Source of the DNA: Limnomonas spitsbergensis
Taxonomy: Eukaryota > Chlorophyta > Chlorophyceae > Chlamydomonadales
DNA: 64,000 nt
NCBI GenBank assembly: GCA_037349105.1
Contig: JAYJMM010000121.1
Coordinates: 1,250,001 to 1,314,000, forward strand
Reading direction: 5' to 3'
In this document: positions 44,801 through 53,689 of the stretch, piece after piece
How the letters are laid out: each line of letters starts with the position of its first letter
Numbering within the stretch: the stretch's first letter is position 1
Made by a program: the position numbers and the translations under genes
Notes under the pieces: model-generated
What the model saw: the letters and a program-made list of their open reading frames with translations, nothing else
Told to the model about the DNA's origin: nothing
The model's database searches: none

Positions 44801-47337
44801 ATCTGATCTATTATGCTGGTGGATTCCATGCGTGCAGGTGGCCTAGGCTCAGTTGACCCTGCTAAATCGACTGGCTGGTGCACATCATGGCTGATCTGAT
44901 CTATTATGCTGGTGGATCCCATGCGTGCAGGTGGCCTAGGCTCAGTTGGCCCTGCGAAATCGGCTGACTGGTGCACATCATGGCTGATCTGATCTATTAT
45001 GCTGGTGGATTCCATGCGTGCAGGTGGCCTAGGCTCAGTTGACCCTGCTAAATCGGCTGGCTGGTGCACATCATGGCTGATCTGATCTATTATGCTGGTG
45101 GATCCCATGCGTGGATTTTAGGTGGAGGCGGGGCATGCTCAGTTGGCCCTGCTGAGAGGCTCACTGGTCAATCTCATAATAATTCTGCCCCTGCTTCCTG
45201 TAGGTGGACGCAGAGCATGCTCAGTCTGTCCAGCTGAAAGGCTGCCTGGTGCACATCATGGCTGTTATGTTGTAGATAAAGCTGGTGGATCCCATCCTCA
45301 GTTGGCTCAGCTGAAGGGCTGGCTGTTGTGCATCATACCGGATACTTAATCTTTCCCTGCTCCTTTTAGGTGGAGGCTGAGCAAGCTCAGTTGGCTCAGC
45401 TGAAAGGCTGGCTGGTGGACACCAAGGCCCCGTGGAAGCAACACTCCGCGCGCATGGTGCAGCAGGTAGGAGGAGGAGGAGGATATGATACAATACATTA
45501 TGATACGATATGATACTGAAGGATAGACATGTCACGTGCCTCGACAGAAATGGGCGGCTTACTTAATCCACGCACTTGTTTGCCTATCTTTTATTTATTT
45601 TATTGGAGGGAGGTAACAGGACACGACATAATGCAAAACAATACGGCATGGTACGGCACGATGCAACACAGGTGTATCTGGATTGTAGTGCCAAGATGTG
45701 GCTGATACGGCATGATACAGCACAATGCGGCACAGGTTTAGCCGGTTGTGCTACCAAAGTAGCGAGATACGGCATATACGACTCAGTTTTTTGCGGAATT
45801 GTACTGTCAAATGACATTGCAGAATTGTACTGCCAATCACATTGCGGAATCGTACTGCCAAATTACTGCAACGATACGGCATGGACTTTGCAGATTGTTC
45901 CACCATGCATCCTTGACAGCGGGGACGAAGAGGAGGACGATGACAAGGTGTCAGCAGCAGCGGGCAGCACCGCCCCTCCCTTTACGCCCTCTTGACTGCT
46001 CCCTCTCACCGCCGTTTCCGACTGCCCCAATCCCCAACCTCTGCCCAATCTCACTATTCCCTCCTGGTTGGGCATTCCTGATAAAGGGGATGTGTTCGAG
46101 GAAGAGGACGGCGATATTGTAAGTTGTCAGCATCAGCAGGTAGCAACACTGACCCCTCCCTGAATTACTGCTCCATTCCCTGACTTCTGCCCCCTCCCTC
46201 TAGGGCATCCCTCTATCTCACTGCCCTATTCCCTCACCTCTGCCCCCTTACCTCTCCCTCTTCCACTGTCCCCTCCCTCTAGGGTATCCTTGACAAAGAG
46301 GACGAGGAGGAGGACGGTGATAAGGTGCCAGCAACAGCAGGCAGCGCCGCCCCTCCCAAACGACCTCGGAAGGTTCTCATGACTCAGAGCATGGCAAGGT
46401 AGGAGCCCCTGGTAGGAATGCATCATTGTGTTGTGTTTACTGTTTCAGTCAGCTGTCTGGGCTTTGTTTGAGTGGCAGCACCGCCCCTCCCAAACGACCT
46501 CGGGAGGTCCTCATGACTCAGAGCATGGCAAGGTAGGAGGGCATATTTTTTGTGTGTATCATTTTAGTCAGGTGTCTGGGCTTTGTTTGAGTGGGAGCAA
46601 CGTCCCTCCCACACCGGTGAGGGCCCTGATGACCAAGGCAGCACAATCCGGCAAAACCTGTTTCGTATCCAGAGCGGATAGCTGCTCTGCTCCGGATAAT
46701 GAAATACTGCTCCGAGCCTCCGATACAGCCATGGTAACGGCGCTGACGCGGCCCAGGCCCATGTCGCGTCGTTTCCTTAATCCTCACGCCCCTGCGGGGC
46801 GCAGTTTTCTTCTTTCTTTCTTCCGACACGGCTCACCAGGCAGGAAAAAAGTGGGGACTGAGTAGGGGCCTGAAGACTCAGAGCATGGCAACGTGGGACG
46901 TGCATCATTTGGCTTCCTTCCCCGATAAGTTAGGCGGGCAGCACCACCCTTCCTAAACAGCCTTTGAAGCTGCTAGTGAGCTGCTAGTGACTGTAAGGCA
47001 AAGTAGGGCTGCCAGATTTAGTAGTTTGGATTTGACCATGCATGCTGCTGGGACAGTGCTGGTGTTGTCGTTGGCTGTGCTGCATGCTGGCACGCTGCTG
47101 ATGCTGCTGGTAGTGCGTGCTACGATGACGGTGTTGGTGCTGCTGGGGGTGCTGTCGTGTGATTTTGACCACGCATCCGGCAAGTTGGGACTGCCGAATA
47201 ATTGATGTCCACCCCTCTGATAAAAATTACGGATCTAAGTGATCTTTAGACTTGACGCTGGAATTTGAATCTGAGGCATGGACTCTCTCTCCCCCGCGTC
47301 TCCTTTCAGGCCCAAAGGACTCATGGGACTGATGTGA
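31014..47337 (+). CDS. large Ala/Ser/Thr-rich protein, exons 5-16 (about 1,225 aa)
   Basis: Twelve plus-strand exons join with consistent phase: 31013-31175, 31647-33740, 36116-36217, 37241-37388, 38732-39116, 40549-40639, 40969-41039, 41866-42103, 42516-42662, 45370-45465, 46283-46398 and 47310-47337 (TGA). All junctions are AG/GT. In order: a short ordered start (DHDIRGLLDDPRILK, then GRLRLLERKLSNNSR); a 698-codon exon of imperfect repeats (three of about 60 residues around AAYTAAVVxDxxIVTALAD, then about 22-residue DASRIPHASS units, then SPxxDxARxMA units); a WSKRMMRVMSG block; PPPPPP; a TEEERQKVEAEQAQLAQLKG helix; an acidic stretch; a PPKRPRK nuclear-localisation-like motif; and the C-terminus MARPKGLMGLM. 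No family recognised; probably a nuclear or scaffold protein. ATG 31014 may be internal, because a strong acceptor directly precedes it. Confidence 0.72.
31206..31646 (+). repeat. three degraded copies of exon 6's acceptor edge
   Basis: Copies at about 31210-31275, 31337-31425 and 31504-31570 repeat the pyrimidine tract, AG, and first roughly 60 bases of exon 6 (GCCGTCTGCGCCGACTGGAA, AAGCTAAGCAACAACAGCCG). Spacing is about 150 bp. Each copy has indels or stops that break the frame; only the fourth, at 31647, keeps it. Confidence 0.88.
33741..35870 (+). repeat. G-rich minisatellite derived from exon 6's donor edge
   Basis: About four longer units (around 150-180 bp) then about eighteen units of about 85-90 bp. 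The core GTGGCAACTGGAGCTGGGGG, AGACAGGAGGT, TTTGGGGTTCGGGTGGGAGC copies the exon 6 end and donor (GTGGCAGCTGGAGCTGGGTG, GGCAGGAG|GTGTGTGG, GGTGGGAGCAGG). Each unit carries an uninterrupted run of 8 to 17 G. Long open frames on both strands here are array artefacts. Intronic; the sense strand is G-rich. Confidence 0.92.
35985..36115 (+). repeat. two copies of exon 7's acceptor edge
   Basis: At 35998 (CAG|GTGGGCCTGCC) and 36047 (CAG|GTGGGCTTGCCTGATGG, then TGTGGAGAT) before the true exon at 36116. The second copy is near-perfect for about 28 bases and then diverges. Confidence 0.85.
36218..37240 (+). repeat. copies of exon 7's donor edge and exon 8's acceptor edge
   Basis: Donor-edge copies (CTGCCTCC-TTAC-GTAAGACT type) lie at about 36303-36330, 36410-36440, 36490-36550 (including GGACGTCGATG-ATGGATTAGAC), 36625-36650, 36725-36760 and 36835-36860, alternating with a repeated GGGGTTGAGGAAGGTGTTGA spacer. 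Acceptor-edge copies of exon 8 lie at 36975-37075 (TCCCGGCCATTATCGAGGCA) and 37118-37195 (CAG|GAAAATGAGTCTTATCGGCC). Confidence 0.88.
37389..38731 (+). repeat. about nine copies of exon 8's donor edge and one of exon 9's acceptor edge
   Basis: The exon 8 end (GATGACGCCAC, AACACCCC-CGGGCTGAGGGC, GAGACGACAGCGTTGCCTGC, AG|GTAGGAT) recurs about every 90-110 bp at about 37460, 37551, 37643, 37733, 37827, 37936, 38078, 38164, 38258 and 38364. Most retain GCAG|GTAGG. At 38563-38660 the exon 9 start is copied (GAGATGACCTCCACCCAGTC) with its own CCCAG acceptor; it keeps high similarity for about 130 bases. Confidence 0.9.
39125..39690 (+). repeat. 19-bp tandem array
   Basis: About 29 copies of TTTATGTACATCTTGAGGG, starting within 10 bases of exon 9's donor. 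After it, three copies of the exon 9 donor edge (GAGCAAGAG, ATGTCTGG(T/C)CG(A/C)GG|GTGAGG) lie at about 39675-39710, 39848-39895 and 39905-39940. Confidence 0.92.
40165..40548 (+). repeat. GCT/GTT triplet-rich tract before exon 10
   Basis: Imperfect GCTGCTGTT(GAT) triplets ending at the acceptor of exon 10 (TGTTACAG). Frames are open but out of phase with the exon. Confidence 0.8.
40855..41290 (+). repeat. copies of exon 11's edges
   Basis: Acceptor-edge copy at 40862-40910 (GTCAG|GCGCAGCCGTTTGAGGTG, GGCAGCACACCTGCC) before the true exon at 40969. Donor-edge copies lie at about 41118-41150 (TTGATGTTAAGGAAGGCCTC, GTTGCAG) and 41256-41290 (ATATTCAGG, CTCGTTGCAG). Confidence 0.85.
41325..41864 (+). 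repeat. CTG triplet array with ACATGGATGTTATTG interruptions
   Basis: Runs of (GCT)4-13 separated by GACATGGATGTTATT about twelve times, ending at the acceptor of exon 12. Purely triplet, so all frames are open (Ala/Asp-rich or Leu-rich); none is in the phase of exon 12. An intronic trinucleotide repeat, expected to be length-variable. Confidence 0.92.
42165..42515 (+). repeat. three copies of exon 13's acceptor edge
   Basis: At about 42174-42235, 42310-42355 and 42397-42455: GGTAAATCTACCTCTGCCAA, GCC-AACCTGCAACGCTCTGG, each followed by Leu/Ala-type triplet sequence. The true exon at 42516 follows a GTTGTTGCGCCAG acceptor. Confidence 0.87.
42700..43400 (+). repeat. four to five copies of exon 13's donor edge
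   Basis: Copies of GTACTGAGGCAGGCCC, CCACTGACTGAGGAGGAACG, GCAAAAG|GTGTG at about 42752-42820, 42850-42900, 42975-43040, 43235-43275 and 43345-43390. Those at 42811 and 43034 keep a GTGTG donor. Confidence 0.85.
43530..45369 (+). repeat. 93-bp satellite amplified from exon 14's acceptor edge
   Basis: About 16 near-identical 93-bp units (43585-45115), plus diverged single copies at 43529, 45121, 45203 and about 45290. The unit GTGCAG|GTGGCCTAGGCT, CAGTTGGCCCTGCTAAATCG, ACTGGCTGGTGCACATCATG copies the exon 14 start (TAG|GTGGAGGCTGAGCAAGCT, CAGTTGGCTCAGCTGAAAGG, CTGGCTGGTGGACACC). The unit is divisible by 3 and leaves a 535-residue minus-strand frame open, which is an artefact. Confidence 0.93.
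45880..46282 (+). repeat. two copies of exon 15's acceptor region
   Basis: At 45895-45985 (TTTGCAG|ATTGTTCCACC, ATCCTTGACAGCGGGGACGA, GAGGAGGACGATGACAAG) and 46065-46160 (GGCATTCCTGATAAAGGGGA, GAAGAGGACGGCGATATT). Each is long enough to read as an acidic exon, but only the third copy (46283) has both edges and the phase. Confidence 0.82.
46399..46950 (+). repeat. copies of exon 15's donor edge
   Basis: At 46470-46540 a near-perfect copy of the last roughly 65 bases of exon 15 with donor (CGCCCCTCCCAAACGACCTC, GACTCAGAGCATGGCAAG|GTAGGAG). Weaker copies lie at about 46590-46640, 46865-46895 and 46935-46975. Confidence 0.88.
46955..47183 (-). pseudogene. ankyrin-gene fragment inside the last intron
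   Basis: The minus strand reads HDSTPSSTNTVIVARTTSSI, SVPACSTANDNTSTVPAAC, matching the Ser/Thr-rich N-terminal part of the gene at 50782-52125. DNA similarity is about 90% over some 125 bases (47041-47165 against 51790-51915). A small piece of a paralogue lies antisense within the large plus-strand gene. Confidence 0.8.
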
Positions 47338-47413
47338 TAACGCCGCTTTTTGTCTGCCGGAGCTTCAGCTACGCTTCAGCCATGTCCCGGCCAGCGGCTT
47401 GGTGCTTGGGCCG

Positions 47414-47562
47414 CTGTCCGTAGGACGCGGGCGACTCCTGTCGCTGCCTGCCGTGCCTCCCCTAGACGGGGCATCACATTTGATACATGGGACTTGTGCC
47501 CAAGGACGCTGTCCGTAGGACGCTGGCGACTCCTGTCGCTGCCCGCCGTGCCTCCCCTAGGG
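47414..47562. repeat. duplicated 55-bp block
   Basis: CGCTGTCCGTAGGACGC-GGC, GACTCCTGTCGCTGCC-GCCG, TGCCTCCCCTAG occurs at 47440-47466 and neighbourhood and again at 47508-47562. Confidence 0.7.
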
Positions 47563-47809
47563 CATTCACAGCACACCTCAGGGGGCCCTCCTCAGACAAA
47601 GGCTCGGCTGCATCGGCGTGCAACTGTCCCGTTGGCAACACTCGCTGTGTCGCCCCTTGGTGCTGGCCGCTGTATTTTTCATGGTGCTGGCCACTAGGTC
47701 TTCCTCTGGGTATTCGCCTCAACGCCCTCCCCTGCACGCTGGCTTGTGGGCCTCCCCCCCCTACTAGGGGGTCCCTGTCCGCTGCACACTTCTCTGGCCC
47801 TGGCGGAAC

Positions 47810-48230
47810 CTTTTTGAGCAGGGCCCAGAGGTGTAACGTCATTGACATTTCTTTGGCCGCTGGGAAATATGCCTCGCTTGAATGCTGTTGGCCACAGCGA
47901 ATTCCCCTAGGTGCCTTTTGTTGCCCCGATGGTCCGATGCCCTCGCTACCATGGAGGGTACCATGACGTCTGTCAAGCGTTTGCTTCAGTTGGCTCAGGA
48001 CCGTCAGAAGGTGCAAGCTGACCTTCACCGTCAGTCCCATTTGTTGTGTGCGTTTTGCAGCAGCTGGTGTCAAGTTTGAATTTGTGGGCATTGTGCATGG
48101 AGCTTGATATGGGCTGGCGAATGATGGGGCCGCTTGATTCCTAGCGTGCATGGGTGTTGATGTCAATGACATGACACCTCTGGGCCCTGCTCAAACGGGC
48201 TCGGCCACGTGGGCGCCCAACTGTCCGGTT
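47810..48230. mobile_element. LINE 3' tags in opposite orientations
   Basis: Plus orientation at 47812-47858 (TTTTTGAGCAGGGCCCAGAG, GTGTAACGTCATTGAC) and minus orientation at 48162-48225 (GTCAATGACATGACACCTCT, GGGCCCTGCTCAAACGGGCT, CGGCCACGTGGGCGCCCAAC). They match the terminus of the 12555-13915 element. Confidence 0.65.
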
Positions 48231-48411
48231 GGGTGTTGATGTGCAGCCACAAGGGCTTGGCAGCGTGGTCAGGGCAAGGGGTGAACAATAGGAGGCTCTG
48301 GTTTTGCTTTACATTCTGTTTCTGCGTTATTGGACTGCATGCACGAGTTGTGCCAGCCATTGAAGGATTTAATATGCATGGTGTTTGTCAATCACAATTA
48401 ATAAACAGTTA

Positions 48412-48620
48412 ATAACGGTGCATACCCGTTGGGCCCTGCTGAACGCTCGGCCGCGTGGGGCTGGTGGGGAATGACTAGGCTCAATTCCAGCTACCATGCA
48501 CAGGCTGGGCCATGGTGCAGCCATGCCATCCTCCTATGTGAGGGGGCAGGAACATGGAACCCGGCGTTCTAGGCGGTGGGAGAGAGGATAGTTTGGCAGA
48601 TTCGACCCCTCAGCCTTAAG
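48412..48620 (+). mobile_element. SINE-like dispersed repeat, copy 2
   Basis: Partner of 29670-29890. It ends where a LINE 3' tag (48624) begins. Confidence 0.6.
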
Positions 48621-48623
48621 GTC

Positions 48624-49060
48624 AATAACGTTACACCTCTGGGTCCGATTAAAGTTCAGCCGCGTGGGCGACCAACTGTCCACAGAAAACAAATGAACTA
48701 AAAAGAAGAGGGGTGAAAAGGAACAAACGGAAAGGCCGGGAAAGCAAAAAAGACCAATTCAGATACCTGAGTTCCACTAACGACTAGCCCACAACAAAGC
48801 CTACAACCTCCTCCCCCAGAAAGCATAAAATCAAGCGTATCCCACCCCTGCTTGGCCGCGGGGATGCCCCACTGATCAGAAGGGAGAAGAGAAGAAAGTA
48901 AGCAGGGGGCAAAATAAAAGAGGATGACCAAAAGGGAAGGCCGGAAAGGCAAACGAGAGATGCGCCTCAGAATTCTGAGACACTTACCCTCAACAATGCC
49001 CACAGCACAGTCCACAAAAGCAAGTGCCTCAGCCTTTAGGTATGGACCCCGCCAGTGTTG
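48624..49060 (-). mobile_element. 5'-truncated LINE 3' end
   Basis: Reverse complement of 13540-13915: same order of TGTGG/TTGTTGAGGGTAAGT, AATTCTGAGGCGCC, CCTTTCCGGCC, TCTGATCAGTGGGGCG and terminal GGGCCCAGAGGTGTAACGTT. No protein remains. Confidence 0.65.
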
Positions 49061-49164
49061 TACCACTGGACCATTCCCCCTCTGACAAGGCTTGTGCTCA
49101 CACATCAGTCAAAGCCTTTCCTATGACTTGATGTTTGCCAACGTGGCTGAGCTTAAGTTACGCA

Positions 49165-49690
49165 GGCCCAGAGTTCAATAACGTTACACCTCTGGGCCCG
49201 CTCAAAGCTTGGCCGCGTGGGCGCCCAACTGTTCAGAAGGGAGAAAAGAAGAAACTAAAAGGAAGAGGGGGGGGGAAGGAACAAAAGGAAAGGCCGGAAA
49301 GGCAAAGAAGACCAAGTCCGACACGTGAGTTCCACTAGAGTCTAACCCTCAACAATGCCTACAGCACAGTCCACAGAGGTGTAACGTTATTGACAGCACA
49401 GTCCACAAAAGCAAGTTCATCCCACCCCTGCTCAGCCTGGCACAGCTGGTGGAAGGTAGTGACAGCGCCCGGAGGACCTGACCACCCCCGCTCCCGTAAC
49501 TGCTCCCTGACACTAGGGCACTGTAAGCAAGCATGTAGCACATCCTCCACCTCCTCGCTATCCCCCCATGCCCAACACCGCTGGCAGCAGCGTGCCTCTC
49601 GCCGCTGACCGTTGCGCCGTCCCCTGGTACTGTCAGCCGTGTTGATCGCGCCGAGCAGGCTCAGAGGTGGAAAGGCTATAACGCATCAGT
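49165..49690 (-). mobile_element. 5'-truncated LINE copy with zinc-knuckle remnant
   Basis: The minus strand from about 49690 reads CCQRCWAWG, EDVLHACLQCPSVREQLRER, GWSGPP, the C-terminal knuckle of the LINE, then the 3' end down to the GGGCCCAGAGGTGTAACGTT terminus at 49165-49210. More terminal tags lie at 49855-49905 and 50155-50330. Confidence 0.7.
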
Positions 49691-50781
49691 CAAAGCCTTT
49701 AAAGGGAATACAATTTGTGGTCTATCCAAGTTTACCACCTTCAAATGAGAGGATTCCGTTCCCTCCACCTTGTGCCCTCAGATGACTTGATTGATTTGGT
49801 TACATCTCTGGACCAAACTTAATAGGACAGGGTGGGCCACGTGGGCGCCCACTTTATGTCTGCCAACGTGGCCGAGTTTTTTTAAGCAGGGCCCAGAGAT
49901 GTATTGTAATTATAGCGATTATAGATTTCGTTTCGGTTGGAGGGTTTGTTTTTTGGTAGCTGGCTGCAAAGCTTCTGACAAGAACACGCACGACTTCCCA
50001 GATGCGAACAGCCTTTACACTGTCTCTGATAATGGCGATATGTCTCAAAGGACAGGCGAATCTGCCTATCGCAGAGCAGAATCGGAAGGCTCAAGGTCTA
50101 GATACCAAAAACCAAAACCCGAAACTTTCACCCAAAACATGATCCATAATCGCTTTCACGTGGGCGCCCAGCTGTTTCGATGTATGCTAGGTGGCCGAGC
50201 TTTATTTAAGCAGGGCCCAGAGGTGTCACGTTATGACGTGGGCGCCCAGCTGCTTTTAAGTGTCAATGACATTACACCTCTGGGCCATGCACAAAAAGGC
50301 TCGGCTGCAAAAAGGCTCGGCCAGCTGTTTTGACGAGTGCCAGGTGGCCATACAACGTTGTCATCAGATACTATGCTGACACGAAATTCAATTTCAGTCA
50401 AACACAATGGACTTGGTTGCTGGGGAGCAAGATAGGGATTACCGGTGGGCGTCAGGACACGCAGGCCCACATGACCAGACGACCAACCACTACGAGGCAT
50501 CAGGGACGACGGCACCGTAATTTAAATACTACCACTGCTAACAACATCTTGAACCTATTTCGGTATATGATACATCCTAGTGATAAAACCATCCTTAAAA
50601 AGTGATGAAGAAAATAATATGCGATCCACTATAGTCGTGGATCCAGAGTTAGGGACGTAGAATCTTAGAACCAGTGTCTTTGATCCAGATTTTTTTAGAT
50701 CCAGAGTGGAAGATCTACCGATCAAGAGTCCTGGATCCAGAGATGTGGATCCGGATGTCATGGATCTGACGTCGTGGATCC

Positions 50782-52125
50782 TTAGCAGACGTAGCATATG
50801 GACCTCACCCCCACATAGTGCAACCTATCCCTCAAAAGCTGCAGGACCGCATCATGGCCGTTCTCCTCTGCGAGCATCAACGCCCTCCCGCCTTGGCAGT
50901 CGGCTCGGGGCACGTTCTCCTCCCAATCCAGCAGCAGCCGCACCACCGCCTCGTGCCCGCTCTGTGCTGCGCTGACGAGCGCCTCGCCGCTCTGCGAGTC
51001 GGCGCGGGGCGCGTGCTGATGCCACCCCAGGAGCAGCCGCACCACCGCCTCGTGGCCATTCAAGGCGGCCTGCACCAGCGCCTCGCCGTACTGGCAGTCT
51101 GCGCGGGGTGCGTTCATCCTCCAGTCAAGCAGAAGCTGCACCATCTGCTGCTGGCCCCTAGAGGCGGCGGAGACGAGCGCCGTGCCGTTCTGGCAATCGG
51201 CGCGAGGGGCATGCTCCGGCCAATCCAGCAGCAGCCGAACCACCGTGTCATGCCCCTGGTCTGCGGCTGCCACAAGCGCGTCTCCGCCCCGGCAGTTGGC
51301 GCGGGTCGCATGCTCCGGCCATTGTAGGAGCAGCCGCACGACTAGCTCGTGGCCACTTTCCGCCGCAGCGACCATCGCCTGGCCGTCGCGGCAGTCTGCC
51401 CTGGGCGCGTCCTCCCGCCAGCTCAGCAGCAGCCGCGCCAGCGAGCAGTTCCCGCTCCCTGCCGCAATCACCAACAGGCCTCCGCCGTAGCAGTCCGCCC
51501 GGGCGCCCGGCATGCCCAGCAGCGCCCGGACCAGAGCCGGCTGGTCCACGTTCAGGCTGCTGCAGTGTGCGGCGCGGCGCAGCGCGCTGTTCGGGCAGCC
51601 GTGCACCCCAACCAGGGTTTGTGCGAGGTGAGCAGGGCAGTCGCGCAGGCAGTCACGCCACTGTCGGCATACGCTCCAGGCCGCAAAGCGCAAAAACCCA
51701 CCATGCGGGCTGGCGAGTTGCCATGCGCCCGCTCGGCTGAGGCTGAGACCGAGCAGGTGGGTGTCCAGGTCGTGGATAGTGCTGGTACTGCATGCTGCTG
51801 CGACAGTGCTGGTGCTGTCGCTGGCTGTGCTGCATGCTGGCACGCTGCTGCTGGTACTGGTAGTGCGTGCTGTGATGACGGTGTTGGTGCTGCTGGGGGT
51901 GCTGTCATGGACGGCGCTGACGCGGGTGTTGGTGGCGGCGGGGGTGCTATTGCATGCTGTCGTGCTGTTGGTGGCGTGGTAGGCGGTGCTGCAAGAAGTC
52001 ATGGAAGAGTCCATGATAGGGATGCTGGTGCTGGTGCTGGTCTCCAGTGGGTCATCTGATGCGGCATCAGCAGCAACGACAGGAGAAGCAGCAGCGGGAG
52101 TCTGTGCCGCTGATGTCGTCGGCAT
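50782..52125 (-). CDS. ankyrin-repeat protein with F-box-like N-terminus
   Basis: Intact single-exon minus-strand gene, 447 residues from the ATG at 52125. Residues 1-130 are Ser/Thr/Ala-rich and disordered. About 135-185 carry LLGLSLSRAGAWQLASPHGG, FLRFAAWSVCRQWRDCLRD, an F-box-like helix pattern with the A-x-VC-x-x-W signature. From about 190 come eight 33-residue ankyrin repeats of the form ALVSAAQSGHEAVVRLLLDW, ENVPRADCQGG. F-box plus ankyrin architecture suggests a substrate-recognition subunit of an SCF-type ubiquitin ligase, but the F-box call is inference. GC-rich and repeat-conserved; related to the relics at 20146-20795 (-) and 46955-47183 (-), so it belongs to a local or dispersed family. 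Six in-frame codons upstream of the ATG remain open, but no earlier ATG is present. Confidence 0.85.
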   Translation of the reverse strand: MPTTSAAQTPAAASPVVAADAASDDPLETSTSTSIPIMDSSMTSCSTAYHATNSTTACNSTPAATNTRVSAVHDSTPSSTNTVITARTTSTSSSVPACSTASDSTSTVAAACSTSTIHDLDTHLLGLSLSRAGAWQLASPHGGFLRFAAWSVCRQWRDCLRDCPAHLAQTLVGVHGCPNSALRRAAHCSSLNVDQPALVRALLGMPGARADCYGGGLLVIAAGSGNCSLARLLLSWREDAPRADCRDGQAMVAAAESGHELVVRLLLQWPEHATRANCRGGDALVAAADQGHDTVVRLLLDWPEHAPRADCQNGTALVSAASRGQQQMVQLLLDWRMNAPRADCQYGEALVQAALNGHEAVVRLLLGWHQHAPRADSQSGEALVSAAQSGHEAVVRLLLDWEENVPRADCQGGRALMLAEENGHDAVLQLLRDRLHYVGVRSICYVC

Positions 52126-53640
52126 GCTCCGGGTATGAGGTATCAAGGCGCCGCTCCTGGTTTAAAGAGCCTTAATGAGTCGGAAGGTCCGAGGCGCAAC
52201 TTGCCAACTGAGGTTGAGAGGGGAAGGTGAGGCCGTGAGTGACGCTCCAGGGTATTCAATGGGAATGGGTTCTCCTTATGGAACTCAAATGGTTGCCAGC
52301 AGGTTAGGGGTTGTAATACCGTATACAGTGGGTTCGTCTATGTCGGCTTTCAATCCAAGCACTGGCCAGCGGGCTGGGAGCGAGATCAGGTATAGCCAGC
52401 TCATCGTCGACCGTGCACGATCACGTGCACTGGAAATCAGGGAAATCGTGTCATTGGGCTCCTGGTCGGTGGGACCAAGGGTGTGACTGCAATTAAGTCC
52501 ACTGATTGTCACTTTGTATACAAGGGGAGGCGCCGATGCCTCATCAGCAGCTTGCACTGACGTCCAATGACCTCGAGACTAGTAAATAGTAATCCTCTTT
52601 TTCAAGTCTCACGACTGTAAAGAAAGCATGATGGATGGGTGCTCGAGGCTGACTCTCACCTCCGTTGTCCAAATCCGCGATCCGTGTCTGACAAACTTAA
52701 GCATTTTCAGCCGCCCCGATGAATTGCACATCCAAGTTAGGTAGGCATGGATCGCTGTCTCAGGTCAAACTTGTTGCACTTTCCGCTGCTGCAGCTTGTC
52801 AACTTCGCCTGTTTTCTTGTATCGACCTAACGTTTATGCCGTCAGCAAGGCACTGGAGGTCGACGGGGCCACCGGGGTACAGGGTGTCCACGTCCTCGGG
52901 GCCAACCATGTTGGACTGACCAAGCGACACTGATTACGCGGAAGGCCTCATTGGCCTGTCCCTTCATGTCAGCTGATTGATATGGCATACGGCCCCGATG
53001 AACTGGCCTTGGGGGGCGCATTGGGTGTAGCTGCTGTAGCTGAGCCAGTACCGGTATTGTATCAGATTTCTTTTTTTGCAGCCCCGGCCCCAACCAGTTT
53101 GGCAGTCTTTACCCTAGCACACAATTAAGGCTTTCAATGTCTTATTTTGCGCGAGTGCCTTAGCCCCTCGCCAGTCTAGCAGCCCTGGTGCATATGCATG
53201 CACACATGCATGGCGGCTTAACGGCATAAGCGGCCCAGCGAGCCTATCGCAGGACAGCTCCCTTTAAAAGCTCTCTTTGTTCGATTTCTCATTTGCTGTT
53301 GTTGCGATCCATTCTTGCAGCCCGACGGCGGGCTACTGAAAAACATTCTGGTGCCCGGAACTGGAGACGACCAGCCTGAAAAAGGGGATACTGAAAAGCT
53401 TGATGTTGCTGGATGTTGGCAAAGGGCTTGCTGTTACAGGGTGTTCACAAAGGGCAAAACTAGGACTAAACTAGATTGTTGTGTCGCGGCTGAGGGGTGC
53501 ACCCTAAGGAATGGGTGACCCAAGCAAAAAGAACATGGCGCAGTCAAACGCACGGTGCAGTCATACGTTGTGACAGTTGGTGTTGCCCTCCATCCTGAGG
53601 GTAGTGGACTACAACAACCCAGCAGTGATCCGTCTGGCCC
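52126..53640. other. intergenic, one possible light-harvesting-protein relic
   Basis: Contains the 5' flank of the ankyrin gene. Apart from the LHC-like fragment at 52832-52917 (-), nothing is recognised. Confidence 0.35.
52832..52917 (-). pseudogene. possible chlorophyll a/b-binding protein exon relic
   Basis: After a CTTGGTCAG acceptor-like site the minus strand reads SNMVGPEDVDTLYPGGPVDL, QCLADGIN. The YPGG-x-(F/V)D-x-x-x-LAD pattern resembles the segment before the third membrane helix of LHC proteins (usual form YPGG-FDPLGLADD). Only about 28 codons, with conserved positions lost; resemblance by eye. Confidence 0.35.
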
Positions 53641-53689
53641 TGGCCAGGGCACGCAATAATTGCAACGGGTGACAGTGACAGAGCAAACT

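Larger units (their letters stand above)
47338..50781. other. repeat-dominated intergenic region
   Basis: Between the large plus-strand gene and the ankyrin gene there is no credible gene. The content is the LINE 3' ends, SINE-like copy and 55-bp duplication listed separately, plus an irregular run of TGGATCC-type motifs at 50635-50785. Confidence 0.6.

Noticed and set aside
43501..45108. 535-residue minus-strand frame with 31-residue repeats
   Set aside because: The 93-bp unit is divisible by 3 and is antisense to amplified copies of exon 14's acceptor edge.
45895..46140. Earlier copies of exon 15 taken as real exons
   Set aside because: They can be read as acidic exons, but the downstream donor and phase fit only the 46283-46398 copy, whose end also matches the final exon.
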